DNA of 33,685 bases from Coriobacteriia bacterium. GTDB lineage: Bacteria; Actinomycetota; Coriobacteriia; Anaerosomatales; JAAXUF01. This document shows, one piece after another, positions 1 through 12,710 of this stretch. The position numbers were made by a program, and so were the translations under genes. Where the stretch lies: NCBI GenBank assembly GCA_013334745.1, contig JAAXWY010000028.1, positions 1 through 33,685 on the forward strand. Reading direction: 5' to 3'. The stretch's first letter is position 1; every line of letters begins with the position of its first letter. The notes beneath the pieces are model-generated. The model did not search any database and had not been told where the DNA came from. It saw nothing but the letters and a program-made list of their open reading frames with translations.

Positions 1-2083
<2,083 letters not shown>

Positions 2084-2109
2084 GTGACTCCTGTTGGCTG
2101 TCGGTGGAC

Positions 2110-2949
2110 TTACGGCTGAACGACGACCGGGCAGGGCGCCTCTCGGAGCAGCTCGAGCGACAACCCGCCGAGCATGACCTGGCGAAGCGCACCTCGGCCG
2201 TACTGGCCGGTGATGCAACCGGTCGCGCCGGACTCGGCGAGGTACGCGAGCACGACCTCGGCCGGCTCGCCCACGCGGATCTCGGTACGGGCCTCGACGC
2301 CGTGACCCTCGGCGATGGCGAGCAGGCCGCGCATCATGACCTCGGCGTTGCGGGCGTCTTCCTCGCTTGCGTCCGGAGAGAGCACGTGCAGTGCGGTGAC
2401 GTAGTCGATCGCGTCTGCGGGTCGCTCGACCGCCGAGAGCCACGCACGCGTCGCCGCCGCGGAGAAGTCGGTGGGGACCACGAGACGCTTGGCGAAGTCG
2501 TGCGACAGCATGAGCGGATCATCGACCGACTCGAGCAGGTCGTAGCGCACGGTCATCGTGCGGACCTTGCCCGAGGCGAACAGCCGCTCGGAGACCGACC
2601 CCGCGAACAGGGCGTCGACGACCGACTTGCCCGAAGTGCCGCAGCAGATCACGTCGATGTCGGCCTGCTCGGCGAGTGCGAGGATGCATTCGATGCGGTC
2701 ACCCGTGACCACGCGCATCTCGACCTGCATCGAGCAACCGGCCATCGCCGATGCGGCCATGGCCGCGAGGCGCTCTCTCGCGCGGTCGACCTCGGCGGCG
2801 ACGACAGGAGCCTCGAGGCCCGATGAGTCGACCGCGGTGACGATGAGCACTTTCTGGACGGACTGCACCGAAAGCCCGCACACGTAGCGCAGGACCTTCT
2901 CGTCTCGGGCATCGAGCCCGACCGGAACGAGCATGGAACTGATGGACAT
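2110..2949 (-). CDS. tandem-domain universal stress protein (UspA family)
   Basis: A 279-residue cytoplasmic protein with two Usp domains. Domain 1 (about residues 1-137) carries an intact ATP-binding signature, G104-x2-G107-x9-G117-S118. Domain 2 (about 154-279) begins RLVVPTDFS and has G248-x2-G251-x9-G261-G262, so the serine/threonine after the last glycine is changed. Family members bind ATP or other nucleotides and affect stress survival; the specific role here is unknown. The ATG at 2949 follows a GGGGGAAG ribosome site. A longer in-frame reading back to 3198 runs inside carA and is rejected. The gene lies 11 bases after carA and 26 before carB, so it must be cotranscribed with the two subunits of carbamoyl-phosphate synthase. 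That position is unusual, because carA and carB are normally adjacent. Confidence 0.93.
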   Translation of the reverse strand: MSISSMLVPVGLDARDEKVLRYVCGLSVQSVQKVLIVTAVDSSGLEAPVVAAEVDRARERLAAMAASAMAGCSMQVEMRVVTGDRIECILALAEQADIDVICCGTSGKSVVDALFAGSVSERLFASGKVRTMTVRYDLLESVDDPLMLSHDFAKRLVVPTDFSAAATRAWLSAVERPADAIDYVTALHVLSPDASEEDARNAEVMMRGLLAIAEGHGVEARTEIRVGEPAEVVLAYLAESGATGCITGQYGRGALRQVMLGGLSLELLREAPCPVVVQP

Positions 2950-2960
2950 CTTGCTTCCCC

Positions 2961-4219
2961 CTATTCCGGAGCGTTCAGGTAGTCGGCAGTGCCGTCCATG
3001 AGGCGCGTGAACGCGCCGAAGAGGTATCGCGCATCGTGCGGACCGGGCGCGGCCTCCGGGTGGTACTGCACCGAGAACGCCGGCTTGTCGAGCAGCCGGA
3101 TTCCCTCGGTGGTCATGTCGTTCAAGTTGACGTGGGTCAGCTGTACACGGCCAAACCGCTCCGAGGTCACGACCGGCGCGACGCCCGCCTTCACCCACGC
3201 GCCGATGTCAGCGGCATCAAGCACCAGGCCGCCCGACGCCTCGACATCGAGTGCTCCGATGGACGCGAAGTCGACGCAGAAGCCGTGATTCTGGCTCGTG
3301 ATCTCGACGCGGCCGTTGAGCAGGTTCATGACCGGCTGGTTACCGCCTCGGTGACCGTACTTGAGCTTGTAGGTGTCAGCGCCCACCGCCAGCGAGAGCA
3401 TCTGGTGCCCGAGGCATATCCCGAACACCGGCTTGACGCCGATAAGGTCGCGCAGCGTGCCGTAGAGGTACCCGACCGCAGACGGATCGCCCGGGCCGTT
3501 GGCGAGGAACACGCCGTCCGGGTCGAGCGCCAAGACCTCCTCGGCTGAAGCGGTGGGCGGAAGAACGAGCAGCTCACAGCCTGACTCGGAGAGACGGCGC
3601 AGGATGTTGTACTTGATACCCGAGTCCATCGCCACCACGCGGTAGCGTGCGGTTACCGGCAGAACACCGGTATCGACCGGCAGCTCGCAGCCGGGCGGCA
3701 TTTCGGAGCCCCACGTGTAGCCGGCCGGCGTGGCGACCTCACCAACGAGGTCCCTGCCGACAAGACCCGGCGCGGCGGCGGCTTTCGCAACGAGAGACGC
3801 GGTGTCGAGGTCGGTCGTCGAGATCACGGCCCGCATCGCACCACACTCGCGAAGGTGGCGGGTGAGGCGGCGGGTGTCGATGCCCTCGATGGCGACGATG
3901 CCACGCTCGGCGAGGAACGCCGGCAGGCTGGACTCGGAGCGCCAGCTTGATGGCTCATCGCACATCTCGCGCACGACGAAGCCCTTCGCGAACACACCCC
4001 GCGACTCCATGTCAGCGCCGTTGACGCCGTAGTTGCCGATGTGCGGCATGGTCATCGTGACGATCTGCCCGGCGTAGCTGGGGTCGGTCAGGATCTCCTG
4101 ATAGCCGGACATCGAGGTGTTGAAGCACAGCTCACCGCCGGCCTCGCCGTCAGCGCCGCAGGAGTACCCGGGAAAGACGGTGCCGTCTTCGAGCGCGAGC
4201 AGGGCTTGTGAACGCGACA

Positions 4220-4220
<1 letters not shown>
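2961..4220 (-). CDS. carA: carbamoyl-phosphate synthase small subunit (glutamine amidotransferase)
   Basis: 419 residues, normal family length. It hydrolyses glutamine and passes ammonia to CarB. The N-terminal half is the CarA-specific domain (ALLALEDGTVFPGYSCG; FNTSMSGYQEILTDPSY). The C-terminal half is a class I glutamine amidotransferase with nucleophile Cys269 in GICLGHQ and His387/Glu389 in YHPEA. The start is GTG at 4220, which shares one base with the pyrC stop (TAGTG), so translation is probably coupled. The stop TAG at 2961-2963 is followed after 11 bases by the universal stress protein gene rather than carB. Confidence 0.97.
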
Positions 4221-5495
<1,275 letters not shown>

Positions 5496-5512
<17 letters not shown>

Positions 5513-6431
5513 TGGCTTCACCTCCGAGAAGCAGGTACATCGCAGCCATGCGCACCGCGACACCCGCGTTGACCTGGTCGAGGATCATCGAGCGGCTCGA
5601 ATCCGCCACCGCCGAGGAGATCTCGACGCCGCGGTTCATCGGGCCCGGATGCATGACGATCGCGTCGGGCTTCATCCTGGCGAGACGCGCCGAGTTCATT
5701 CCGAAGAGGTTCGCGTACTCGCGCACGCTCGGGAACGGCATGCCCTCAGCTCGCTCCATTTGGATACGCAACATGTAGGCGACGTCGAGCTCAGGCAGGA
5801 CCTCGTCAAGTGAGGTCGCGACCTCGGCGCCGAGCGCCTCGGGTGCGGCCGGCAAGAGCGTCGGCGGTGCGATGACGATCGGGCGCGCGCCGACCATACG
5901 CAGCGCCGGCACGAGCGAGCCTGCGACACGCGAGTGGCTGATGTCGCCGACGATGCCCACCGTGAGCCCCTCAAGGCGACCGAGCTTCTCGCGCATCGTG
6001 AACAGGTCGAGCAGCGCCTGCGTCGGGTGCTGGTGCATGCCGTCGCCGCCGTTGATGATGTGCGCGTCCATGTGACGGGTGAGCAGGCGCGGTGATCCCG
6101 CGTACTTGTGGCGGATGATGACCAGGTCGCATGCCATCGCTGAGAGCGTCTCGGCGGTGTCGGCAAGCGACTCACCCTTCACCGTGGCGCTCGTCGATGC
6201 CGAGAAGTTCACGCCGTCAGCCGACAGGCGCTTGGCTGCGAGTTCGAAGCTCGTGCGCGTCCGGGTGCTCGGCTCGAGGAAGAGGTTGACGACGGTGCGG
6301 CCACGGAGTGTCGGCAGCTTCTTGATGCGACGCTCGTTGACCTCCTTGAACGACTCGGCGGTGTCGAGGATGAGTGCGATGTCCTCGGCGCTCAGGTCCT
6401 GGATGTCGATGATGTGACGAGTGGAGAGCAT
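5496..6431 (-). CDS. pyrB: aspartate carbamoyltransferase catalytic subunit
   Basis: 311 residues. It transfers the carbamoyl group to aspartate, the committed step of pyrimidine synthesis. Residues 53-63 (EPSTRTRTSFE) form the carbamoyl-phosphate site. GDGMHQHPTQALLD and MHPGPMNRG, which bind phosphate and aspartate in the family, are present. Length matches the catalytic chain; no pyrI regulatory subunit is seen nearby, as in Bacillus-type enzymes. The ATG at 6431 abuts the pyrR stop with no gap, and the 3' end overlaps pyrC by 17 bases. Confidence 0.97.
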
Positions 6432-7130
<699 letters not shown>

Positions 7131-7145
7131 TTAAAGGTCGAACCG

Positions 7146-7174
7146 AGGGTACCCCAGCGCAACGGCGGAGACAA
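7146..7174 (-). promoter_or_regulatory. putative promoter of the pyr operon
   Basis: TTGTCT (7174-7169) and TACCCT (7151-7146) are separated by 17 bases. The match is modest (4/6 and 3/6), but TAnnnT is typical of high-GC actinobacterial -10 boxes. Initiation near 7139 would put the PyrR hairpin about 10 bases into the transcript. It lies just after the end of the pseudouridine synthase gene. Confidence 0.5.
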
Positions 7175-7211
7175 GCGGCCACTTCGCCGACGAATGCACG
7201 TACCGCCGGGG

Positions 7212-8222
7212 CTAGGGCTGGCGCCCCTTGGCGAGTTCGTCGAGAACCTCGTTGCCGGCGGCGGTGCGCCCGGCCGAGTATTCGTCGAGACCGCGCAGCC
7301 GCTTGCCGAGATCCTCCGGCGGTGGGTCGAGGAATGCCAGATGCTCGCCGGTCACCGGATGGTCCAATTCGAGGCGATACGCGTGCAAGAACTGCCGCTC
7401 CAGTCCCAGGTCGGCTTTGATCTTGCGCTGCCCGTAGACGGGATCACCCACGCACGGATGGTTGATGTAGGCCATGTGCACGCGGATCTGATGCGTGCGG
7501 CCCGTGTAGAGCTTGCATTCGAGCAGCGTGAACCCGTCGTCGAACCGACCGGCCTCGAAGCGTTCGAGAACGCGGAAGGTCGTGACCGACTGCTTAGCGG
7601 TCGTCGAGTCCGAAACCGCCATGCGCATCCGCTCGCGAGGATCCCGTCCGAGTGGCGCGTCGATGAGCCCGGTATCGGGAGCGATCCAGCCGTGCACGAG
7701 GGTGAGGTAGCGCCTGTCGACTGAGCGCACCTGGATCGCCTGCTGGAGTGTGATCTGTGAGGTGTCGTTCTTGGCCACCATCATCAGCCCGCTCGTGTCC
7801 TTGTCGAGCCGGTGCACGATGCCGGGCCTATCCTCGCCCTGCAGCGAACCGAGCTCATCGGAGTGAGCCAGGAGCGCGTGCACCAGCGTGCCCGTCCAGT
7901 TGCCCTCGGCGGGATGCACGACCAACCCCGCCTGCTTCGAGAGGATGATCATGTCGGAGTCTTCGTAGCGGATGTCGAGCGGGATGTCCTCGGGAACCAG
8001 GTCGCCGCGATCGTAGGGCGGCACTTCGACCTCGATGCGCTCCCCCGCCTTGACCGCATGCTTCTTGGGCGCGTTCTCGCCGTCGACCAACACGAGGCCG
8101 TCCTCGATGAGGCGCGCAGCGGCCGATCGGGATGCGATGTACTCGAAACCGCCGATGAGGGCGTCGAGCCGCATCCCGGCCTCATCGGGGGCAACGACGT
8201 GCTCGAAGTAGCCGGCGCTCAC
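7212..8222 (-). CDS. RluD/RluA-family rRNA pseudouridine synthase
   Basis: 336 residues. It isomerises uridines to pseudouridine in RNA, probably 23S rRNA; the exact target position cannot be told from sequence. An N-terminal S4 RNA-binding domain (about residues 17-70, RLDALIGG..SRSAAARLIEDGLVLVDG) is followed by the catalytic domain with HRLDKDTSG at 137-145, Asp140 being the catalytic residue. LYTGRTHQIRVHMAYINHPCVGDPVYG is the conserved RluA-type C-terminal signature. A tail of about 50 residues follows. Translation starts at GTG 8222 and overlaps the lspA stop by four bases (GTGA). It closes the three-gene dksA-like/lspA/rluD operon. Confidence 0.94.
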   Translation of the reverse strand: MSAGYFEHVVAPDEAGMRLDALIGGFEYIASRSAAARLIEDGLVLVDGENAPKKHAVKAGERIEVEVPPYDRGDLVPEDIPLDIRYEDSDMIILSKQAGLVVHPAEGNWTGTLVHALLAHSDELGSLQGEDRPGIVHRLDKDTSGLMMVAKNDTSQITLQQAIQVRSVDRRYLTLVHGWIAPDTGLIDAPLGRDPRERMRMAVSDSTTAKQSVTTFRVLERFEAGRFDDGFTLLECKLYTGRTHQIRVHMAYINHPCVGDPVYGQRKIKADLGLERQFLHAYRLELDHPVTGEHLAFLDPPPEDLGKRLRGLDEYSAGRTAAGNEVLDELAKGRQP

Positions 8223-8758
8223 AGCGACGGATCCGTATCGGCGGGTGGGACAGCGGTGGCCTCGGAGAGCGATTCTGTCCGCGCGTCCACGGGCGTCTCA
8301 TCAGGCATGAGGAACACGATCCAGAGGGCGAGCAGTGCCACGCCGCTGACGATCGCCATGTCGGCGATGTTGAACACGGGGAATTCAACGAAAGCGAACT
8401 CGAGGAAGTCGGTGACGCTGCCAAGAACCGCGCGGTCGATGAGATTGCCCAGCGCTCCCGCCGACACCAGCGCGAGTGCCACAACGACGAGCGGATGCGA
8501 CGGCCGGGTCTTGAACCAGAACCCCGCCACGATGAGCAGCACGAATACCGAGGTGGCGATGAATACCGGCTGGAAGCCGGGCAGAAGCCCGAAGGCGGCG
8601 CCGACGTTCTGCACGAACAGCAGGTTGAGCGCGCCGGGCACGAGAGGGATGGACCGTCCCTCGAGCATGTTGGAGCGCACCACCCACTTCGCCACCTGAT
8701 CGAGGACCAGGATGACCAGTGAGAGCGCTAGAAAGAGCCGACCGGGCCGCTTGAGCAC
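8219..8758 (-). CDS. lspA: lipoprotein signal peptidase (signal peptidase II)
   Basis: 179 residues with four predicted membrane helices. It cleaves the signal peptide of diacylglyceryl-modified prolipoproteins in the membrane. The two catalytic aspartates are Asp108 in GNLIDR and Asp133 in FNIADMAI, and NVGAAFG at 51-57 is also conserved. The C-terminus is extended by about 25 hydrophilic residues. It starts at GTG 8758, overlapping the upstream stop by one base (TAGTG), and overlaps the next gene by four. A lipoprotein substrate, PstS, is encoded in this same window. Confidence 0.96.
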   Translation of the reverse strand: MLKRPGRLFLALSLVILVLDQVAKWVVRSNMLEGRSIPLVPGALNLLFVQNVGAAFGLLPGFQPVFIATSVFVLLIVAGFWFKTRPSHPLVVVALALVSAGALGNLIDRAVLGSVTDFLEFAFVEFPVFNIADMAIVSGVALLALWIVFLMPDETPVDARTESLSEATAVPPADTDPSL

Positions 8759-9126
8759 TATCGCGTCTCTTCAGCTTGCTTGCAGGTGATGCACAGGCTG
8801 GCCGTGGGCACTGCCTCAAGGCGGGCGGCGGGAATCTCAGCACCGCAGCGACCGCACACGCCATAGGTTCCGGCATCGATTCGCGCCAAGGCGTCCCGAA
8901 CGCGATCGAGCGCGTCGCGGTCGTTCTCCTCGAACGTCATATCCATTTCGCGCTCGAACGTCGCGGTACCTTGGTCGGCCATGTGGTCACGATAGGCATT
9001 CTCGCCCGTTGCCTCGGTGATGCTGTCCCGCTCTTCGCGGTCGAACTCGGCGATTTCCGCCTCGAGGCGCGCCAGATCCTCATGAAGCTGAGAGCGCAAC
9101 TTCGCCCTCGTCGCATCGTCGATCAT
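8758..9126 (-). CDS. DksA/TraR-family C4 zinc-finger protein
   Basis: 122 residues. A charged N-terminal coiled coil (about 5-85) precedes a C4 zinc finger with Cys91, Cys94, Cys112 and Cys115 (CGRCG..CITCK). DksA/TraR proteins bind in the RNA polymerase secondary channel; whether this small YteA-like member does so is inference. The coiled-coil tip of true DksA carries DxxDxA, which I do not see convincingly here. The ATG at 9126 has AGGAGG five bases upstream. It leads an operon with lspA and the pseudouridine synthase and has a candidate promoter of its own. Confidence 0.88.
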   Translation of the reverse strand: MIDDATRAKLRSQLHEDLARLEAEIAEFDREERDSITEATGENAYRDHMADQGTATFEREMDMTFEENDRDALDRVRDALARIDAGTYGVCGRCGAEIPAARLEAVPTASLCITCKQAEETR

Positions 9127-9191
9127 GGCGGCCTCCTTCTCGCGTGTGACTACGAGCGACCGGCACGCCGCTCGCGTCTGGGATTATCGGG

Positions 9192-9218
9192 ATTGTACCA
9201 CCGGGGAGCCGTTCTCAA
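9192..9218 (-). promoter_or_regulatory. putative promoter for the dksA-like/lspA/rluD operon
   Basis: TTGAGA (9218-9213, 5/6) and TACAAT (9197-9192, 5/6) lie in the 120-base gap after ileS. The 15-base spacer is shorter than ideal, which lowers confidence. Initiation would fall near 9185, leaving a leader of about 60 bases. No convincing intrinsic terminator for ileS is seen here, so read-through is also possible. Confidence 0.5.
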
Positions 9219-9246
9219 GCGCCCCGCCGCAGGTCGTATGGGGTGT

Positions 9247-12021
9247 CTAGCCAATCGCCGAGAGCACATCGGCACATCGTGCGCAGACCTCGGGGAAGCG
9301 CGCATCGGCACCAAGTTCGCGGATGTTCCAGCAGCGCGGGCACTTCTCACCCGACGCCACCTCGATCGAAGCAGCAAGCTCATCGCCCTCGACGACACGC
9401 ACGTCGGCCACGATGAAGAGCTCGGCGAGCGCACCGGCACCACGGGCCTCGAGCACGGCCTTGTCCTGCGCCGGCGCGGTCAGCACGACCGCCGCCTCCT
9501 GGCTCTTGCCGATGACCTTCTCGTTGCGCGCATCCTCGAGTGCCTTGGTGACCACTTCGCGCGCTTCGAGCACCGTCGCGTACCCGCTGAGCAGTGCGGC
9601 AGCATCCGACGAAACGGCCACGGTCGGCCAGTCGGTGAGCTGCACGCTGTCGGCGTCGCGAAGGCCTGCCGGCATGAACTGCCACACCTCTTCACAGGTG
9701 AACGTGAGCACGGGAGCCAGCACACGCACGAGCACACCGAGAATCTCGGTCAGCACCGTTTGCGCACTGCGTCGCGACGCGCTGGTCGCCCCGTCCGCGT
9801 AGAGGCGGTCCTTGAGCACGTCGAGATAGACCGACGACAGGTCGCCGACGTAGTCGTAGATCGTGCGGTAGACCATGTGGAAGCGCCACTCGTCGTAGTG
9901 GTTCGTCACCTTGCCGAGCAGCTCATCGAGTTGTGCGAGCGCGAACCGGTCGAGCTCAGGCATGTCCTCAGGCGTTACGCGATCGGTCGCAGGATCGAAG
10001 TCGTTCATGTTGGAGAGCAGGAACCGGAACGTATTGCGGATACGGCGGTATGCCTCACTCGTGCGGTCGAGAATCTCATCAGAGACGCTGACGTCCTGGC
10101 TGTAATCGGCTGAGGCGACCCACAGGCGCACGATATCGGCGCCCGACTTGGCCACAACGTCGATTGGCGAGATCACGTTGCCGATCGACTTGGACATCTT
10201 GCGCCCATCGCCATCGACGATGAATCCATGTGTGAGCACTTTGTCGAAGGGTGCAGCATCGTAGGCGCCAACGCTCGTGAGCAGGGACGACTGGAACCAG
10301 CCACGATGCTGGTCGCTTCCCTCGAGGTACATCGTTGCAGGACGGCTCAGCTCATCGCGGGGCTCGAGCACGCTCGTGTGCGAGACACCCGACTCGAACC
10401 AGACGTCGAGGATGTCGGTCTCGGGAGCCACCTCGGTGCCGCCGCAGTGCGGACAGGCCGTGTCGGCGGGCAGATACTCCGACGGCTGCTTGGTGAACCA
10501 CGCGTCGGCACCCTCGGAGGCGAAGAGTGCTTCGACAGCCGCGAACGTCTCGGGTGTGGCGACAGTCTCGCCGCACTTCACACACTCGAACACCGGTATC
10601 GGCACGCCCCATGCCCGCTGCCGGCTGATGCACCAGTCGGGACGGTCGCCGACCATGCCGGCCATGCGGTTAACGGACCAACCCGGTATCCACTCGACGC
10701 GTTCGATCTCACGCATCGCGGAGTCGCGCAGTCCGGTCTTGTCCATCGAGACGAACCATTGGTCCGTAGCACGGAAGATGACCGGCTGCTTGCAGCGCCA
10801 GCAGTGGGGATAGCTGTGGTCGATCGCACGGGCCGCTACGAGCATGCCGCGATCACGAAGCCACTCGATGATGATCGGATTCGCCTCGTCGACCGACAGG
10901 CCCACGAAAGGTCCGCCACCTTGGTCGAACACGCCGTTGTCGTCGACCGGCATGGGCATCGGCAACCCGAACTTCATGCCCACCAGGTAGTCGTCTTCGC
11001 CGTGGCCCGGAGCGGTGTGCACTGCGCCGGTACCTGTGGAGAGCTCGACATGATCGCCCGTGATGATGACGCCCTCGACACCCTCATGGATGGGCTGAGC
11101 GTACTTGAGCCCGGCAAGTTCGCAGCCCTTGACCTTCGGGCCGACCGTCATGACCGGTGACTCACTTTCGCCCCACCCTGCAACCTCCGAGACGACCGCC
11201 ACGAGCTCCTCGGCCATGACGAGTACACAGCCGTCGTCGAACTTCACGCCCACGTAGTCGGCGTCATCGGCAAGCGTGACGGCGACGTTGGCCGGAAGCG
11301 TCCACGGCGTCGTGGTCCAGATGAGCATCGAGACGTCACCCTCGGAGTCCCAGGGCGTCTGTGATGTGAACCTGAAGGCGACGTAGATGCTGTCGCTGCG
11401 CTCGTCCGAATACTCGATCTCAGCTTCAGCCAGAGCCGTATGGCAGCGCTTGCACCAGTGGATGGGCTTGCGGCCCTTGTAGATCTCGCCGCGCTCGTAC
11501 ATCTTCGCGAACACCTGCACGTCGCCGGCTTCGTAGCTGTGCTTGAGGGTGAGGTACGGGTCATCCCAGTCGCCTCGAACGCCTAGACGCTTGAACTCCT
11601 CGCGCTGCACATCGACGAACTCCAAGGCCCAGTCGCGACACAGTTCGCGCAGTTTCGCCTGCGAGATCTTCGCCATCTTCTCGGGCCCGAGCTTCTTCTC
11701 GACCTGGTGCTCGATCGGCTGGCCGTGGCAGTCCCAGCCAGGCACGTACGGGGCGTAGTGACCGCGCATCGACTTGTACTTGACGATGAGGTCCTTGAGC
11801 ACCTTGTTGTAGCCGGTGCCCATGTGGATGTGGCCGTTCGCATACGGGGGGCCGTCGTGCAGGATGAACGGCTCGGCGCCTTCACGAATCTCGAGCGACC
11901 GGCGATACACATCGATCCGATTCCAGAACTCGATCTGCTCCGGTTCGCGCGCGGCCAGATTCGCTCGCATGGGGAAATCGGTCTGCGGCAGGTTCATGGT
12001 CTGCTTGTAGTCGTTACCCAC
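9247..12021 (-). CDS. ileS: isoleucyl-tRNA synthetase
   Basis: 924 residues, class I synthetase that charges tRNA-Ile and edits valine. The Rossmann fold opens with DGPPYANGHIHMGTG, in which the HIGH motif at about 66-69 reads HMGT, with Thr for the second His. KMSKS is intact at 608-612. GWDCHG and the editing-domain stretch TTTPWTLPAN are present. A C-terminal zinc-binding region (CPRCWN..CARC) closes the protein, as in Bacillus and E. coli type enzymes. I choose GTG 12021 because GGAGAGG lies nine bases upstream and MGNDYKQTMNLPQTDFPMR aligns with family N-termini; an in-frame TTG at 12057 lies in the terminator tail. Expression is governed by the T-box leader. Confidence 0.96.
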   Translation of the reverse strand: MGNDYKQTMNLPQTDFPMRANLAAREPEQIEFWNRIDVYRRSLEIREGAEPFILHDGPPYANGHIHMGTGYNKVLKDLIVKYKSMRGHYAPYVPGWDCHGQPIEHQVEKKLGPEKMAKISQAKLRELCRDWALEFVDVQREEFKRLGVRGDWDDPYLTLKHSYEAGDVQVFAKMYERGEIYKGRKPIHWCKRCHTALAEAEIEYSDERSDSIYVAFRFTSQTPWDSEGDVSMLIWTTTPWTLPANVAVTLADDADYVGVKFDDGCVLVMAEELVAVVSEVAGWGESESPVMTVGPKVKGCELAGLKYAQPIHEGVEGVIITGDHVELSTGTGAVHTAPGHGEDDYLVGMKFGLPMPMPVDDNGVFDQGGGPFVGLSVDEANPIIIEWLRDRGMLVAARAIDHSYPHCWRCKQPVIFRATDQWFVSMDKTGLRDSAMREIERVEWIPGWSVNRMAGMVGDRPDWCISRQRAWGVPIPVFECVKCGETVATPETFAAVEALFASEGADAWFTKQPSEYLPADTACPHCGGTEVAPETDILDVWFESGVSHTSVLEPRDELSRPATMYLEGSDQHRGWFQSSLLTSVGAYDAAPFDKVLTHGFIVDGDGRKMSKSIGNVISPIDVVAKSGADIVRLWVASADYSQDVSVSDEILDRTSEAYRRIRNTFRFLLSNMNDFDPATDRVTPEDMPELDRFALAQLDELLGKVTNHYDEWRFHMVYRTIYDYVGDLSSVYLDVLKDRLYADGATSASRRSAQTVLTEILGVLVRVLAPVLTFTCEEVWQFMPAGLRDADSVQLTDWPTVAVSSDAAALLSGYATVLEAREVVTKALEDARNEKVIGKSQEAAVVLTAPAQDKAVLEARGAGALAELFIVADVRVVEGDELAASIEVASGEKCPRCWNIRELGADARFPEVCARCADVLSAIG

Positions 12022-12059
12022 GACGCCGTTCCTCTCCGCCCGCATCCATGCGGGCAAAC

Positions 12060-12101
12060 AAAAAGCACGCTCGTCCCACGAATGCCGGGACGAAGCGCGC
12101 T
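12060..12101 (-). terminator. T-box-controlled intrinsic terminator of ileS leader
   Basis: AGCGCGCTTCGTCCC and GGGACGAGCGTGCT pair along about 14 positions with one bulge and one mismatch or G-U pair, around a nine-base loop, followed by TTTTT (12064-12060). The CGTCCC segment (12092-12087) is shared with the antiterminator, which is the expected switch design. Confidence 0.88.
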
Positions 12102-12377
12102 AACGAAATCGCTCCGCGGTACCACCCAGCTTGCGTCGGCTCACACTCTTCGAACCGCGCGCCACTCGGTCGCCTGGTAACGGTGGCATCCGTCGGAGTC
12201 TACTGGCGAGCCTACAGCAGGTCGCGTTCGGTCCAAGGCTGTTGGGGTGATGTTCGGCACTCGCGCGACCTGCGGGCTTTCACTGTCCCCGCTCGCTGTC
12301 AGGTGCGTGATGAGGGCCTACTCGTCCCCGTCGTAGCCGTTCTCGCACTGCTGCGGCGCGCTCTTGCGCCTCGCAGC
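12060..12377 (-). promoter_or_regulatory. T-box riboswitch (tRNA-Ile responsive) upstream of ileS
   Basis: The 368 bases between the DUF167 gene and ileS hold a full T-box leader. The T-box sequence GGGTGGTACCGCG lies at 12127-12115. Its GGG can pair with the CCC of CGTCCC at 12092-12087 to form the antiterminator, competing with the terminator. A compact Stem I spans 12350-12300: CAGTGCG pairs with CGCACCTG, and GGCTAC with GTAGGCC. Between them is an internal loop with unpaired ATC at 12311-12309, an isoleucine codon as specifier. Between Stem I and the T-box a 10-bp perfect stem (12264-12273 with 12217-12226) probably belongs to the Stem II/III region. Uncharged tRNA-Ile should allow read-through into ileS. 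Confidence 0.9.
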
Positions 12378-12383
12378 CCGCCG

Positions 12384-12413
12384 ATTATCGCCCAGCCGCA
12401 TAAGCGCGGTCAA
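12384..12413 (-). promoter_or_regulatory. sigma-70-type promoter of ileS
   Basis: TTGACC (12413-12408, 5/6) and GATAAT (12389-12384, 5/6) are 18 bases apart. This is the best housekeeping-type promoter in the window. It starts 13 bases after the stop of the DUF167 gene, and initiation near 12377 fits the 5' end of the T-box Stem I. Confidence 0.75.
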
Positions 12414-12425
12414 ACGGGGCGGTGA

Positions 12426-12704
12426 CTAGAAGAGCGCCTCATCGGGCTCGCCGAACGCATCGCGCACCGCCTCGGCGCTCACACCATCGATCGCAAGCGA
12501 CTTGTGCCGCGACGTGTCTCCGCGCGCAACGCGCACCGAGGACTTGGGAACGCCGAGAGCCGCCGAGATGACCTTGCAGACGGCAGCATTCGCCTTGCCG
12601 CCCTCAGGAGCGACCGTCACGCGCACCGCCAACTCGCCACCACGCCACCCGATGACCTCGTCTCGGCCGGACTTGGGTGTCACGTGCACGGCAAGCGTGG
12701 CCAT
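12426..12704 (-). CDS. DUF167 (YggU) family protein
   Basis: 92 residues, the usual length for this small conserved family of unknown function. The family pattern is clear: HVTPKSGRDEVIGWRGGELAVRVTVAPEGGKANAAVCKVISAALGV, continuing to VARGDTSRHKSLAIDG. The ATG at 12704 lies six bases after the divIVA stop. It is the last gene of the ylm-type cluster before the ileS promoter. DUF167 genes often sit near yggT/yggS genes in other bacteria, which fits. Confidence 0.9.
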   Translation of the reverse strand: MATLAVHVTPKSGRDEVIGWRGGELAVRVTVAPEGGKANAAVCKVISAALGVPKSSVRVARGDTSRHKSLAIDGVSAEAVRDAFGEPDEALF

Positions 12705-12710
12705 GAGGTG

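Noticed and set aside
2950-3198. N-terminal extension of the universal stress protein
   Set aside because: It lies inside the carA 3' end in another frame and has no Usp features; ATG 2949 has a ribosome site.
9203-9225. Hairpin GGGG..CCCC after ileS as a terminator
   Set aside because: Only four solid pairs, a mismatch, no T run after it, and it overlaps the candidate promoter for the next operon.
8776-10113. 445-codon plus-strand open frame
   Set aside because: Antisense to the zinc-finger gene and ileS 3' half; composition looks like the complement of conserved coding sequence, with no family resemblance.
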